Shown here one piece after another: positions 8,392 to 17,441 of a DNA stretch of 64,000 bases. Positions within the stretch are counted from its first letter, which is position 1. The number at the start of each line of letters is the position of its first letter. This DNA is from Lentzea atacamensis (GTDB taxonomy: Bacteria > Actinomycetota > Actinomycetes > Mycobacteriales > Pseudonocardiaceae): positions 124,001 to 188,000 of the forward strand of contig NZ_QLTT01000007.1 of assembly GCF_003269295.1 (NCBI RefSeq), in the 5' to 3' direction. A program made the position numbers and the translations under genes. The notes under the pieces were generated by a model. It did not search any database. It was not told where the DNA came from and saw only the letters and a list, made by a program, of their open reading frames with translations.

Positions 8392-8820
8392 CTAATCTAC
8401 ACGCAAATCAGCGTGATGCAGGTACGCCTTCCGCAGCAGTGTGGTGAGTTCAACCCGTTCCTGCGACGTCAACGGCGCCAGCAGCTCCTCCTCGTGCACC
8501 CGTGCCGCCTCCAGGCGGTCGCGCAGGGCCTGCCCGCCCGCGGCGGTGATCGACACGGTGAACCGCCTCCGGTCCCGTTCATCCCGCCTGCGCTGGGCGA
8601 ACCCGCGCCGCTCAAGATCATCGAGCACCGACACCAGGTCGCTCGCGTCCATCCGCACCCGGTCGCTGATCCGCTTCTGCGCCACCGCCTCCTGCTCGGC
8701 CAGGAACGCCAGCACCGTCACGTGCGGCGCGCGCAGGTCGTTGCGCGCGAGACGGCGGGCTTCCCTGACCAGCTGGAGCATCAGGTAGCTGGGCAGATGC
8801 AGAAGCTGATCAATGCTCAT
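8392..8820 (-). CDS. MarR-family transcriptional regulator
   Basis: A 142-residue winged-helix regulator. The helix-turn-helix QKRISDRVRMDASDLVSVLDDLERRGF and wing RDERDRRRFTVSIT fit MarR. It lies upstream of helR in the same orientation with a gap of about 90 bp (8302-8391), so it could be co-transcribed with or control helR. It is divergent from the membrane-protein gene at 8956. The TGATCAATGCTCATGTACTCAGCAT region around its start is a possible autoregulatory site, but no clean palindrome is evident. Ligand unknown. Confidence 0.85.
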   Translation of the reverse strand: MSIDQLLHLPSYLMLQLVREARRLARNDLRAPHVTVLAFLAEQEAVAQKRISDRVRMDASDLVSVLDDLERRGFAQRRRDERDRRRFTVSITAAGGQALRDRLEAARVHEEELLAPLTSQERVELTTLLRKAYLHHADLRVD

Positions 8821-8955
8821 GTACTCAGCATAGGAAAGATCTGTCCCCGGATCGTGGATAGCGCTGCGTGATCAACCCCCTCGGACAGGAGCCGTGCGGG
8901 TGAGCGTTGGGGTGACGTTTCTCCGCAAACCACCTGGAAGCGGCAAGGTGGGGGT

Positions 8956-9558
8956 ATGACGCGTGCGGAGATCGTCCGCCTCGCCCGCTGCGTGATGCGC
9001 AGGCCGAGGTGGCAGCTCGTCCTCGCGGTTGTGCTCTCCGCGTGGACGCTCGCCTGGGTGCTCGGTCAGCTCGCCCACACCCCGCTCACTCCACTCGGCG
9101 TACTGCGCTGGACCGGTATTCCCCTCGACGCGGCCTCCCTCTGGGCGCAGGAGCGCAGAGACGTGCTCGTCTGGCTCGCCACCCTCGGCGGGCTGAGCTG
9201 GGCCGCCACCACCGAGCGGGGTCAGCTGCCCGCGCTCGCCGGGTGGTTCGCGGTGCTGATCGCGGGAGAAGCGGCCGGGTACGAGCACGCGGTCCAGCGG
9301 GCGATGCTCAGCATGATCGTGTTCCTGGTCGTCCTCGCGGCCGTCTCGCTGACCGGGCGGCGCGCGTTCGTCGTCGACCGCGTCGCCGTCATGCCCAAGG
9401 ACGTGATGCGAGCCGGCATCACAGCCGCCGTGCTGACCGCTGTCGTCCCCCTCATCGCCCCTGGTCTGGCCGTCACGCGTCTCGTTAGGCCCTATGTGAC
9501 GAAACCCCCTCGGCAGCTCAGGCGGGTTGAGGCGCCGCTGCTGAGGGAAACCGGGTGA
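8956..9558 (+). CDS. Uncharacterised membrane protein with 4-5 TM segments
   Basis: I do not recognise this 200-residue protein. A basic N-terminus (RLARCVMRRPRWQ) is followed by hydrophobic segments near residues 20-40, 68-84, 92-108, 116-135 and 150-170. The C-terminal 30 residues are basic and soluble (RLVRPYVTKPPRQLRR). The next gene begins with a GTG only one base beyond its stop codon, so the two form an operon of small membrane proteins. No catalytic or transport motif is visible. Confidence 0.6.
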   Translation: MTRAEIVRLARCVMRRPRWQLVLAVVLSAWTLAWVLGQLAHTPLTPLGVLRWTGIPLDAASLWAQERRDVLVWLATLGGLSWAATTERGQLPALAGWFAVLIAGEAAGYEHAVQRAMLSMIVFLVVLAAVSLTGRRAFVVDRVAVMPKDVMRAGITAAVLTAVVPLIAPGLAVTRLVRPYVTKPPRQLRRVEAPLLRETG

Positions 9559-9559
9559 G

Positions 9560-9778
9560 GTGAGCGACTACCTGCCACCCCCGGCGCCTCCGCGCAGTGC
9601 TCTGACACTGCGGTTGTGGCTCGCCGGATTCGGCCTGGTCTTCAACTCGGTCGCGGGGTGGCTGGCACTCCGAGCTGACCTCGTCTGGCTCGCAATCGTG
9701 CTTTTACTACTCGCCGTTGTCTGCGTTGTCGACTTCGGTTGGGTACTTCATCGCAAACGCCGCGGAGATCCAGGCTGA
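9560..9778 (+). CDS. Small two-TM membrane protein
   Basis: A 72-residue protein starting with GTG 9560. A proline-rich N-terminus (YLPPPAPPR) precedes two hydrophobic segments, about residues 18-38 and 44-62, and a basic tail HRKRRGD, so both ends are probably cytoplasmic. It follows the 8956 membrane-protein gene with a single intervening base and is very likely co-expressed with it. Function unknown. Confidence 0.55.
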   Translation: MSDYLPPPAPPRSALTLRLWLAGFGLVFNSVAGWLALRADLVWLAIVLLLLAVVCVVDFGWVLHRKRRGDPG

Positions 9779-9816
9779 AACCTGTCGGGAACCTGTGCTT
9801 GGGCTTAACGGGTCGT

Positions 9817-10497
9817 ATGGATAAAGATGTTCGAGTGCATGAAGACCCGGCTAGGGGCAGGTTAGCCAGGGTGATGCGTCGACAGCCGGTGCAACAGCGT
9901 GGCGCGGCTACCGTCTCCGCGATCCTGGAAGCTTGTGCGAGCCTGCTGAACGAATACGACTACGACGACATCACCACGGCGCGCATCGTCGATGTGGCCG
10001 GAGTGCCCATTGGTTCCTTCTATCAGTACTTCCCGGACAAACGATCCGTTGTCCACGCACTCGCACTGCGCGGTATGGAGACGTATCTGCGCGAGGTCGA
10101 GCAGCTGTTCGCCGCCGACCTGATCGCGGACACGTGGCGTGAGGCGATGAACCAGATCGTCAGCGTCTACCTGCGCATGCTGACCGACCTGCCCGGCTTC
10201 GGCAGGGTGCGGTTCAGCGACATGCTGGACAGCCACCGGCTCGACTCCAGCGTCGACCAGTACGAACTGATGGCCGAGCGGCTGGCGGAGATGTTCGTCG
10301 ACCGGTTCGGCGTGCACGGCGAAGCCCCGGTGATGCTGACCTTCCGGATCGCCGTGCAGACCGCGGACGCGTTGTTCAAGCTCGCCGAACGCGTCGACGC
10401 CGACGACCACGCGTACGTGGTCGGCACGGCGAACGAGCTGCTGGCCGGCATGCTGGCGCCGATCTTCGACCAGCAGCCCGCACCTCAGAGCCCGTAG
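9817..10497 (+). CDS. TetR-family transcriptional regulator
   Basis: The protein has a TetR N-terminal DNA-binding domain: TVSAILEACASLLNEYDYDDITTARIVDVAG then VPIGSFYQYFPDKRSVV, the classic recognition helix with S-x-Y-x-Y-F. The C-terminal ligand domain contains ADALFKLAER, like many actinomycete TetR proteins. I start at ATG 9817 (226 residues); ATG 9874 (MRRQP) is possible and lies closer to a GGGTG sequence. The gene converges with the oxidoreductase at 10485, sharing 13 bp at their 3' ends. Target genes are unknown. Confidence 0.82.
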   Translation: MDKDVRVHEDPARGRLARVMRRQPVQQRGAATVSAILEACASLLNEYDYDDITTARIVDVAGVPIGSFYQYFPDKRSVVHALALRGMETYLREVEQLFAADLIADTWREAMNQIVSVYLRMLTDLPGFGRVRFSDMLDSHRLDSSVDQYELMAERLAEMFVDRFGVHGEAPVMLTFRIAVQTADALFKLAERVDADDHAYVVGTANELLAGMLAPIFDQQPAPQSP

Positions 10498-11825
10498 GCC
10501 TCCAGCAGCCGCAGCCAGACCTCGCTGATCGTCGGGTACGAGGGCACCGCGTGCCACAAGCGGTCCACGGTGACTTCCCCGACGATCGCGACGGTGGCCG
10601 AGTGCAGCAGCTCGGAGACGTCCTGGCCGACGAACGTGACACCGACCAGCGTCCGCGTGCGCTCGTCCACGACCATCCGCGTCCTGCCGTGGTACCCGTC
10701 CGCGTGCAGCGACGACCCGGCGACCGCGATGTCGAGGTCGACCACCCTGACGTCCCGGCCGGCCTTGCGCGCTTCCTCCGCGGTGTGACCGACGAACGCC
10801 ACCTCGGGGTCGGTGAACACCACCTGCGGCACCGCCACGTGGTCCGCCCAGGCCTGTCCCGCCGACCACTGCTTCGGCTCGAACCCGCGCGACCGCTCCA
10901 GGATCGCCGTGCCGACCGCCCGGGCCTGGTACTTGCCCTGGTGCGTCAGCAGCGCGCGCCCGGTGACATCACCCGCCGCGTAGAGCCAGCGTCCGTCCAC
11001 ACCGGACACCAGTCCGGAGTCGTCGATGGTCAGAGGCTTGCCGTCCTTCGTCGCCGGCACCCGCCCTGTCGCCACGAGGATCTCGGAGCCGTGCACGACC
11101 CTGCCGTCCTGCAACGTCAGCGCACCCGGCGCGATCGCCGACGCGCGGGCGTTGAGCAGCACCTCGACGCCGTCCTCCTGCAGGCCCTCGACGACGAGCG
11201 GCCCGACGAACTCCTCCATCCGCGGCAACGGCCGATCGCCGGACACCACCAGCGTCACCTTCGACCCGAGCCGCGCCCACGCCTGCGCCATCTCGACGCC
11301 GACGACGCCACCGCCCAGCACCACCAGGGAATCCGGAACCTCGCGCGCTGACGTGGCTTCTCGCGACGTCCACACAGGAGCGTCGGCGAGGCCTTCCAGC
11401 GGCGGCATCTTCGGGACGCTGCCGGTGCACACCACGACGGCCTGACGCGCGCGGTGGACGTCTCCTCCCACCGTCACCTCGCGTTCGCCGGTGACCTCAC
11501 CGTCGCCGCGGATGACCGTGATGTTCTCCGACTCGGCCCACTTGACCTGACCGGAGTCGTCCCAGTTGGACGTGAACCCGGTGCGCCTGGCCAGCACCGC
11601 GGCCGGGTCCAGCGACCCGGCGTTCACACCCTGCACGCGCCGGGCGGCCGCGAGCGCGTGACCGGGCCGGAGCAACGCCTTCGAAGGCATGCACGCCCAG
11701 TACGAGCACTCGCCGCCGACCAGCTCCTTCTCGATCATGGCGGTGGACAGCCCACCCGCGGCCGTCCGCCACGCCACGTTCTCACCTACGGGGCCACCAC
11801 CGATGACGATGACGTCGAAGTCCAT
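10485..11825 (-). CDS. FAD/NAD(P)-dependent disulfide oxidoreductase, dihydrolipoamide/mercuric reductase family
   Basis: A 446-residue class I pyridine nucleotide-disulfide oxidoreductase. It has the FAD dinucleotide fold (VIVIGGGPVGE near the N-terminus), a redox pair CSYWAC (CX4C) followed by MPSKALLRP, an NAD(P) fold VVLGGGVVGVE, the second FAD motif LYAAGDVTG, and a C-terminal dimerisation domain. The residues between the two cysteines differ from the usual CLNVGC of lipoamide dehydrogenase, and the C-terminal His-x4-Glu of LPD is replaced around HAVPSYPTISE. So a role in the pyruvate dehydrogenase complex is doubtful; a quinone, mycothione-like or other disulfide reductase activity is as likely. 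ATG 11825 was preferred to GTG 11834. Confidence 0.82.
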   Translation of the reverse strand: MDFDVIVIGGGPVGENVAWRTAAGGLSTAMIEKELVGGECSYWACMPSKALLRPGHALAAARRVQGVNAGSLDPAAVLARRTGFTSNWDDSGQVKWAESENITVIRGDGEVTGEREVTVGGDVHRARQAVVVCTGSVPKMPPLEGLADAPVWTSREATSAREVPDSLVVLGGGVVGVEMAQAWARLGSKVTLVVSGDRPLPRMEEFVGPLVVEGLQEDGVEVLLNARASAIAPGALTLQDGRVVHGSEILVATGRVPATKDGKPLTIDDSGLVSGVDGRWLYAAGDVTGRALLTHQGKYQARAVGTAILERSRGFEPKQWSAGQAWADHVAVPQVVFTDPEVAFVGHTAEEARKAGRDVRVVDLDIAVAGSSLHADGYHGRTRMVVDERTRTLVGVTFVGQDVSELLHSATVAIVGEVTVDRLWHAVPSYPTISEVWLRLLEAYGL

Positions 11826-11907
11826 GCGGCCCACACTAGGCCCGAACTAGTGCCGTGACAGCCAACCTTCACCGCGTCTTCGACGCTCAGCGGGCCACCT
11901 CGCGGCA

Positions 11908-12276
11908 CTAGGACAGCCACACGAGGCAGAACGGATGCCCCACGGGGTCCGCGTAGACCCGGAACGTGTCGTCGTTGTCCTTCTGCAGCAACCGGGCCCC
12001 CAGCTCCAGCACCCGCGGTTCGGCCTTCTCGACGTCCTCGACCAGCACGTCGAGGTGGAACTGCTGCGAGCCGTGCGGATCGGGGAACGTCGGCGGCCGG
12101 TAGTCGTCGCTGCGCTGGAACGCGAGGCGCGTCCCGTTCGCGACGATCACCACCCAGGTGTCGTCACCGCCGGCGAGGCGTTGGGCGCCGAGCAGCTTCT
12201 CGTAGAACGACGCCAGCTCGGAGGGATCAGGACAGTCCAGAACCACAGAACGAAGTTGTCCGACCATGCCCTCCAC
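11908..12276 (-). CDS. VOC-family (glyoxalase/bleomycin resistance fold) protein
   Basis: A 122-residue protein with one pair of beta-alpha-beta-beta-beta modules: VVLDCPDPSELASFYEKLLG at the start and FRVYADPVGHPFCLVWL at the end, the common VOC pattern with a conserved D-P-x-G-x-P turn near the C-terminus. These proteins act as dimers on varied substrates, or bind drugs. It begins three bases downstream of the end of the 12280-13515 gene, so both are read from one transcript. Substrate unknown. Confidence 0.82.
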   Translation of the reverse strand: MEGMVGQLRSVVLDCPDPSELASFYEKLLGAQRLAGGDDTWVVIVANGTRLAFQRSDDYRPPTFPDPHGSQQFHLDVLVEDVEKAEPRVLELGARLLQKDNDDTFRVYADPVGHPFCLVWLS

Positions 12277-12279
12277 CTT

Positions 12280-13515
12280 CTACCGGGTGGTGGGCAGCCG
12301 CAACGCCTGCTTTGCGATCGCATCGAGCGACTGGTCGCCCGCGCCACCGGACCACACCACGAACGCCAGCTGCACGTGGCTGCCCTTGGCCCCGCTCGCG
12401 AACGCCGCGTTCTCCAGCGGTTTGCCGTCCATCCCGTGCACGCCGCCCGACCCCGGCGCGGTGACGACCTTGTGGAACGCGGTCGCGCTCGGCGCGTCCA
12501 TCAGGTCGAGGTCGGCCACGAGCACCGTCGCCTGCTTGCCCTGCACCGACGTCTCGTAGGTGGCGCGCAGCAGCGCCGAGCACTCGTTCGCGATCAGCCA
12601 CGCCTTCGCGTCGCCGAACGCCTGCGCCTGGCAGTCCTTGTCGCTCTTCACGTCCTTGGGCACGAACGTCGTGCCGTCCACGACCACCGTCGTCGGCGAC
12701 GTCGCCGACGGTGCCGGCGTCGCGTCGGCCGGCTGGTCGTCACCGGGCAACGCCACCAGCAACCAGACGAAGAGGAGCGCGGCGACCAGTCCGCCCAGCG
12801 CGAGGTACTGCCAGCGAACCGCCTGGTGCAAACGCTTGCGCGGCAGTGCGGGCTTGGCCTGGATCTTCGGGATCAGCATCGTGCTGGCGGCCGCGAGGTC
12901 GGGGGAGACGGCGTCGCTGAAGCCCTCGCTGAGCAACGTCCGCGCGTCCGGCGGCGTGCCGGTGGTCTGAAGAATCGCGAGGAGCTTCATGGCGTGGTCG
13001 GCCGTGCACGGCACCGACGACGTCGCGAGCTCACGGGCCGCGCTGAGCAAAGTGGACGGTTTGGGATGCAGCACCCGCACGCCGCGGTTGAGGTCGGAGG
13101 TGGGCTGCACGACCTGGCTCACGAACGGGCCGACCGCCACGACCGTGCTGACCGGCAGTGGCTCGGCGCGCATCGCCTGGATCCGCTGCGCCACGGCGGT
13201 CGCCGCCGCCACGGCCTCGGTCGCGGGGTTCGCCGTGCCGTCCTGGCTGACCAGCGGCCACCCGTCGATCTTCCACTGACCGCCGAGCGGCGCCTCGAGC
13301 TTCACCGCGGGGTCGGGAAGGTCGACGCCGACGATCACCAGCACGCCCTTGGGCAGCACGACGATCGCGTCCAGCGGGACGGGGCAACCGGGCGGTTGCA
13401 CACCGGCCAGCGCCACCCCACCGAGGACCTCGGTACCCGCCCCGCACGCCGTCAGGGCGGCACGGACGTCCGCCCCAACGGCCGAAGGCTCAGCGCCCAG
13501 ACGGATCAACCGCAC
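12280..13515 (-). CDS. Single-pass membrane protein of unknown function
   Basis: I do not recognise this 411-residue protein. The GTG at 13515 follows GGAAAGGTGGGG, and longer readings would run into the divergent protease gene. Residues 1-215 are soluble, with a run resembling a nuclease-like or NERD-like beta fold (VLPKGVLVIVGVDLP, WKIDGWPLV) but without a clear catalytic set. One TM helix lies near residues 235-255 after a basic stretch (PRKRLHQAVRWQYLAL). The last 150 residues begin with a Pro/Ala/Thr-rich linker and probably lie outside the cell. It is followed by the VOC gene after three bases. Confidence 0.55.
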   Translation of the reverse strand: MRLIRLGAEPSAVGADVRAALTACGAGTEVLGGVALAGVQPPGCPVPLDAIVVLPKGVLVIVGVDLPDPAVKLEAPLGGQWKIDGWPLVSQDGTANPATEAVAAATAVAQRIQAMRAEPLPVSTVVAVGPFVSQVVQPTSDLNRGVRVLHPKPSTLLSAARELATSSVPCTADHAMKLLAILQTTGTPPDARTLLSEGFSDAVSPDLAAASTMLIPKIQAKPALPRKRLHQAVRWQYLALGGLVAALLFVWLLVALPGDDQPADATPAPSATSPTTVVVDGTTFVPKDVKSDKDCQAQAFGDAKAWLIANECSALLRATYETSVQGKQATVLVADLDLMDAPSATAFHKVVTAPGSGGVHGMDGKPLENAAFASGAKGSHVQLAFVVWSGGAGDQSLDAIAKQALRLPTTR

Positions 13516-13658
13516 GAGTCCCCACCTTTCCGCACGGGTGGACACGGTAGCGGTCCTGGGTTGGTCAACCGCATCCAGTCGAGACGTTGCGTGACACCCG
13601 TCACCGAAAAGTGGATCACTCGTTAGATGGATTGCCTGTCTATGTTCACGGAGGGTCC

Positions 13659-15002
13659 ATGTACAAACGCGCCGCACTTCTCGCCGTCGTGCTCGTGGCC
13701 GCATCAACCCCTGTCGCGGCTGCGCTGCCGACCTCGACCGTCTACGTCCACGGTGCCGACATCGCCGCCGCGGAACAGGCGGTCGCGGCCGCCGGTCTGC
13801 AGAAGATCACCAGTTTCCGCAAGATCGGCGTGGTCGCCGCGCGGGGTGACTCCGCGCGCATCTCATCGGCACGGGCCAAGGCGGGCGTGACGCGCGTCGA
13901 GGTCCAGAAGCCGATCAAGTTCCTCGGTTCGACCTCGCACACCGCCACCCGCGGTCTCGACGCCCGCAACAGCCTCGGGCTGACCGGTGCGGGCGTGTCG
14001 GTCGCGGTGATCGACTCGGGCGTCGACCCGACGCACCCGTCGTTCAGCGGCGGCAAGATCGTCCGCAACCTCAAGAGCCTGTGTCTCGACGGGGCCACTG
14101 ACTCGAGCTGCATCGTGCCGGTGCCGAACTTCGTCGACACCGACACCACGTCGCTGGGCGGCCACGGCACCCACGTCACGGGCATCGCGATCGGCAACGA
14201 CGTGCAGCTCACCGGTGGCCCGGTGGTGCGCGGCGCGGCGCCGGGCGCGAAGGGCGTCGTGATCTCCACCGGAGCGGCGATCCTCATCCTCGGCGCGGAC
14301 GCCGCGCTGAACTGGGTGCTGGAGAACCACAAGGCCCCGTGCGGCGCAGGCGTGCCCGCGTCGACGTGCCCGCCGATCAAGGTGATCAACAACTCCTACG
14401 GGCCTTCTGGTGGCGGTGCGTTCGACCCCGAGTCGGTGACGGTCAAGCTGCAGCGTCAGCTCGTGGCCGAGGGCGTCGTCGTGGTGTGGGCGAACGGCAA
14501 CGACGGTGGCGACGGTTCGGCGAACCTGTCCAACCCGCCCGGCACCGACCCGACACCCGGCGTGATCTCGGTGGCGTCCTACAACGACCTGGAGACCGGC
14601 ACCCGCGACGGCGCGCTGTCGAGCTTCTCGTCGCGCGGTCTCGCGACGAACCCCGCCACGTGGCCGGACATCTCGGCGCCCGGCGAGAACATCACGTCGT
14701 CCTGCCGCCTGTACCTGCCGATCTGCGCGACCGGCCTGGCCCCGCAGAACGGGCCGGGACTGCTCGACCTCGGCACGTTCAACACGATCAGCGGCACGTC
14801 GATGGCGGCACCGCACATCGCCGGCATCGTCGCACAGCTGTTCCAGGCCAAGCCTTCCGCGACCCCCGCCGACATCGAGCGGGCGCTGAAGTCCTCGGCT
14901 CACAAGTACGGCACCGGTTACCAGCCGGTCGGCCCCTACACCTCGTCGTTCGACAAGGGCACGGGCCTGGTCGACGTGGTCGCCGCGGTAAACGTCCTCT
15001 AG
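13659..15002 (+). CDS. Secreted subtilisin-like serine protease (S8)
   Basis: A 447-residue preproprotease. Residues 1-22 form a Sec signal peptide ending in PVAAALP. Residues 25-90 form an I9-like propeptide. The catalytic domain carries D119 (AVIDSGVD), H169 (GGHGTHVTG), oxyanion N279 and S381 (SGTSMAAPHIAG), so the triad is complete. Several cysteines (142, 151, 229, 237, 349, 356) suggest disulfides, fitting an extracellular enzyme. The start ATG 13659 has GGAGGG upstream. No C-terminal extension follows the catalytic domain. It stands alone, divergent from the 13515 membrane gene with a 143-bp intergenic region. Confidence 0.93.
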   Translation: MYKRAALLAVVLVAASTPVAAALPTSTVYVHGADIAAAEQAVAAAGLQKITSFRKIGVVAARGDSARISSARAKAGVTRVEVQKPIKFLGSTSHTATRGLDARNSLGLTGAGVSVAVIDSGVDPTHPSFSGGKIVRNLKSLCLDGATDSSCIVPVPNFVDTDTTSLGGHGTHVTGIAIGNDVQLTGGPVVRGAAPGAKGVVISTGAAILILGADAALNWVLENHKAPCGAGVPASTCPPIKVINNSYGPSGGGAFDPESVTVKLQRQLVAEGVVVVWANGNDGGDGSANLSNPPGTDPTPGVISVASYNDLETGTRDGALSSFSSRGLATNPATWPDISAPGENITSSCRLYLPICATGLAPQNGPGLLDLGTFNTISGTSMAAPHIAGIVAQLFQAKPSATPADIERALKSSAHKYGTGYQPVGPYTSSFDKGTGLVDVVAAVNVL

Positions 15003-15021
15003 ATCACGATCACGCATCGCT

Positions 15022-15065
15022 CGACCGGGGAGATCGGGACTTAAGACCTGTATCCGCCCCGGTCG
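15022..15065 (+). terminator. Hairpin downstream of the S8 protease
   Basis: CGACCGGGG at 15022-15030 pairs perfectly with CCCCGGTCG at 15057-15065, with a 26-base loop. It follows the protease stop by 19 bases. There is no T run, so it may act as a weak terminator or an mRNA 3' stabiliser. Confidence 0.4.
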
Positions 15066-15202
15066 GGTGATGATCGAGCTGGTTCTTATGGCGGACATGC
15101 CTCAAGTCGAGGCAGAATGCAGCGAACGGGGTTTCACGGTGATCACCTCACTCGGCAAAGGCGTAGGGGAAGACGTCCCTCGTCGAGTAGCGGAGGTCAG
15201 CA

Positions 15203-15706
15203 GTGAGCACCCGTGGCAGCACCAGTGGCGTGGTCTACGTCCACTCGTCGCCGTCTGCGGTCTGTCCGCACGTCGAGTGGGCGATCTCGGGCACCCTTGG
15301 CGAACGAGTGGACCTCAGGTGGGCAGCGCAACCCGCGGCACCAGGCCAGTTGCGCGCTGAATGCGCATGGACGGCGGAGGCCGGCACCGGCGCGAAACTC
15401 GTGGCTGCGCTGCGCGCGTGGCCCATGCTTCGGTTCGAGGTGACCGAGGAACCGTCCCCAGGTCAGGACGGTGAGCGCTTCTGTTTCGCACCCGTTCTGG
15501 GACTGTGGCACGCCCGGACTTCGGCCAACGGCGACATCGTCGTCAACGAGGACCAGTTGCGTGCTCTCGCGGCGAGATCGCGGGGCGGTGAGTCCTTCGC
15601 ACACGGAGTGGACGAGCTGCTCGGCGCGGCGTGGGACGACGCGCTGGAACCGTTCCGCCGCGCAGGCGACGGCGCGCCCGTGACCTGGTTGCACCGCGTC
15701 GGATAG
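15203..15706 (+). CDS. DUF3145 family protein
   Basis: A 167-residue protein with GTG 15203. It matches the actinobacterial DUF3145 family, recognisable by GVVYVHSSPSAVCPHVEWAISG at the start, the W-x-A-Q-P-A-A-PG segment, RFEVTEEPSPG in the middle and LGAAWDDALEPFRRAG near the end. The family is a single-copy protein across many actinomycetes, predicted cytosolic, with no assigned biochemical role. It is followed on the opposite strand by the lanthipeptide exporter gene, with a shared terminator-like hairpin at the junction. Confidence 0.85.
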   Translation: MSTRGSTSGVVYVHSSPSAVCPHVEWAISGTLGERVDLRWAAQPAAPGQLRAECAWTAEAGTGAKLVAALRAWPMLRFEVTEEPSPGQDGERFCFAPVLGLWHARTSANGDIVVNEDQLRALAARSRGGESFAHGVDELLGAAWDDALEPFRRAGDGAPVTWLHRVG

Positions 15707-15716
15707 TCCTGAGTGG

Positions 15717-15743
15717 ACCCCGCTACCGTTTGGGCAGCGGGGT
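15717..15743. terminator. Bidirectional hairpin between DUF3145 and the lanthipeptide operon end
   Basis: ACCCCGCT at 15717-15724 pairs with AGCGGGGT at 15736-15743, followed by TT on the plus strand. The stem covers the stop codon of the minus-strand ABC transporter gene and could stop transcripts from both convergent units. Confidence 0.5.
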
Positions 15744-17441
15744 TTCCTCGTGGTGCGTGGGGTCCCAGGCCAGCATGAGCTGCCCGTAGAGCGGGGACGT
15801 CCTGAGCAGGTCCTCGTGCGTGCCGAGCAACGGCTTGCCGCCGTCCATGACCAGCACGCGGTTCGCGCGCAGCGCCGAGCTCAGCCGGTGCGCGATCACC
15901 ACGAGAATTCCGTCCCTTTGGGCAAAAACTCGTTCGACGCGGGCTTCCGCGGCCGGGTCCAGGTGTGAGGTCGCCTCGTCGAGGATCACGATGCTCGCGG
16001 AGGTGACGTGCACCCGCGCGAGTGCCAGAAGTTGCGCCTCACCGGCGGAAAGTCCTTCGCCCGCGTGGCCGAGGGTGGCGTTCAGGCCACCGAGCCGGTC
16101 CAGAATTGGTTTGGCGCCAACCTTCTTCACCGCTTCGAGCAGTTCGTCGTCAGTCGCCCACGGTGCGAGCAGTGTGAGATTTTCCCTCACGGTGCCGGTG
16201 AAGAGGTAGGTCTCCTGCGGAATCAGCGCGATCGCGTGGTGCCGCACCTCGGGAACGACCAGGTCGACCGGTGCGCCGCCGAACAGGACGCGGCCGAGGT
16301 CCGGAGGCATCAGGCCGGTGAGCAGACTGGCCATTGTGGACTTGCCGATGCCGGACGGCCCGACCACGGCCAGGTGGTCGCCGGGACGCAGGGTGAGTGA
16401 GAGGTCTCGCAGCACCGGTTCCGCGTCCTGGCTCCAGCCGAACGTGACGTCCCGCAGCACCACCTCGCCGTTGGACGGGACCTCGGTGCCGATCTTCTTG
16501 TTCGTCCGCGGGGCGACTTCCTGGAGTCGTTTGAGCGCGACCATCAGCCGCATCACGACAGTGCTGGTGGTGCGGGCCAGGCCGTGCAACGCGGGGTTCA
16601 CGTTGTTGGTCAGGTACACGACAGCCGCCAGCACCGCGCCGGTGGTCAGCTGCCCCGACGCGACGAGCGGGGGAGCGAACGCCACCAGCAGCACGACGGG
16701 TGTGAAACCGCCGAGCGCGATCACCGTGGCGCGCAACGAGTTCGCCCACGCGACGGTGACGGTCGCCTTGGCCTGCCGGTTCACCTCGGTCGCGATGTCG
16801 GCGAAGGCTTCCTCCGCGGCCTTGCACGCGGCGACGTCCCGCAGACCGGTCAGCACCGCACCGGAAGCCTCAGCGGTGCGTTCGTCGGCGATCACGGCGT
16901 CGCGCTGGCGTTTGGCCAGTGAGGGCAGCAGCAGGGCGAACAACACCAGTGACGCCACGATCGGCAGCACCACCAGCCAGATCAGCGCGGCCGCCGTCGT
17001 GGCGAGACCGATGAGGGCGGCGACCGTGGTGACCAGGAGCGCGCGGGCCTGCACCAGGACTCCCGCGGTCGCGTCGCGGACCACCTCGACGTGCCGGGTG
17101 ATCATGGCGACGGCGCTGGCGTCCGGGGTCCGCCGGTGCGTCGGGTCGTCGAGCACGCCCTGGACGATCCGGGTGACCAGCGCGTCGCGCATGGGCTCGA
17201 CGACGGCGCCGAGCCGCGCGAACACCTGCCGCTGGCCGAGTGCGCCCGCGACCGCCAGTGCCGCGAAGGCCAGGAGCCAGAGGACGCCGCTTCGCGGATC
17301 ACCCGCGGCGAACCCCTTGTCGACGGCGGTGCCGACGAGCCGTCCGCCGAAGAACGCCGGGACGCCTTCGAGCACCGACCAGCCGAGCAGGATCAGGACG
17401 CCGCGGCGGTGCCCGGCCAGCGTGGAGAGGTAGAAACGCAT
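15723..17441 (-). CDS. ABC exporter (fused permease and ATPase), second transporter of the lanthipeptide operon
   Basis: A 572-residue half-transporter with six TM helices in residues 1-320 and a C-terminal ATPase. Visible motifs are Walker A GPSGIGKST, Q-loop ALIPQETYLF, signature LSAGEAQLL (Ala in place of the first Gly of LSGGQ), Walker B IVILDEATSHLD and switch His in VIAHRLSS. Its ATG overlaps the stop of the upstream transporter by one base (TGATG), so the two are translationally coupled and probably form a heterodimer, as proposed for RamA/RamB of SapB export. The likely substrate is the modified peptide encoded at 19204-19365. Confidence 0.88.
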   Translation of the reverse strand: MRFYLSTLAGHRRGVLILLGWSVLEGVPAFFGGRLVGTAVDKGFAAGDPRSGVLWLLAFAALAVAGALGQRQVFARLGAVVEPMRDALVTRIVQGVLDDPTHRRTPDASAVAMITRHVEVVRDATAGVLVQARALLVTTVAALIGLATTAAALIWLVVLPIVASLVLFALLLPSLAKRQRDAVIADERTAEASGAVLTGLRDVAACKAAEEAFADIATEVNRQAKATVTVAWANSLRATVIALGGFTPVVLLVAFAPPLVASGQLTTGAVLAAVVYLTNNVNPALHGLARTTSTVVMRLMVALKRLQEVAPRTNKKIGTEVPSNGEVVLRDVTFGWSQDAEPVLRDLSLTLRPGDHLAVVGPSGIGKSTMASLLTGLMPPDLGRVLFGGAPVDLVVPEVRHHAIALIPQETYLFTGTVRENLTLLAPWATDDELLEAVKKVGAKPILDRLGGLNATLGHAGEGLSAGEAQLLALARVHVTSASIVILDEATSHLDPAAEARVERVFAQRDGILVVIAHRLSSALRANRVLVMDGGKPLLGTHEDLLRTSPLYGQLMLAWDPTHHEETPLPKR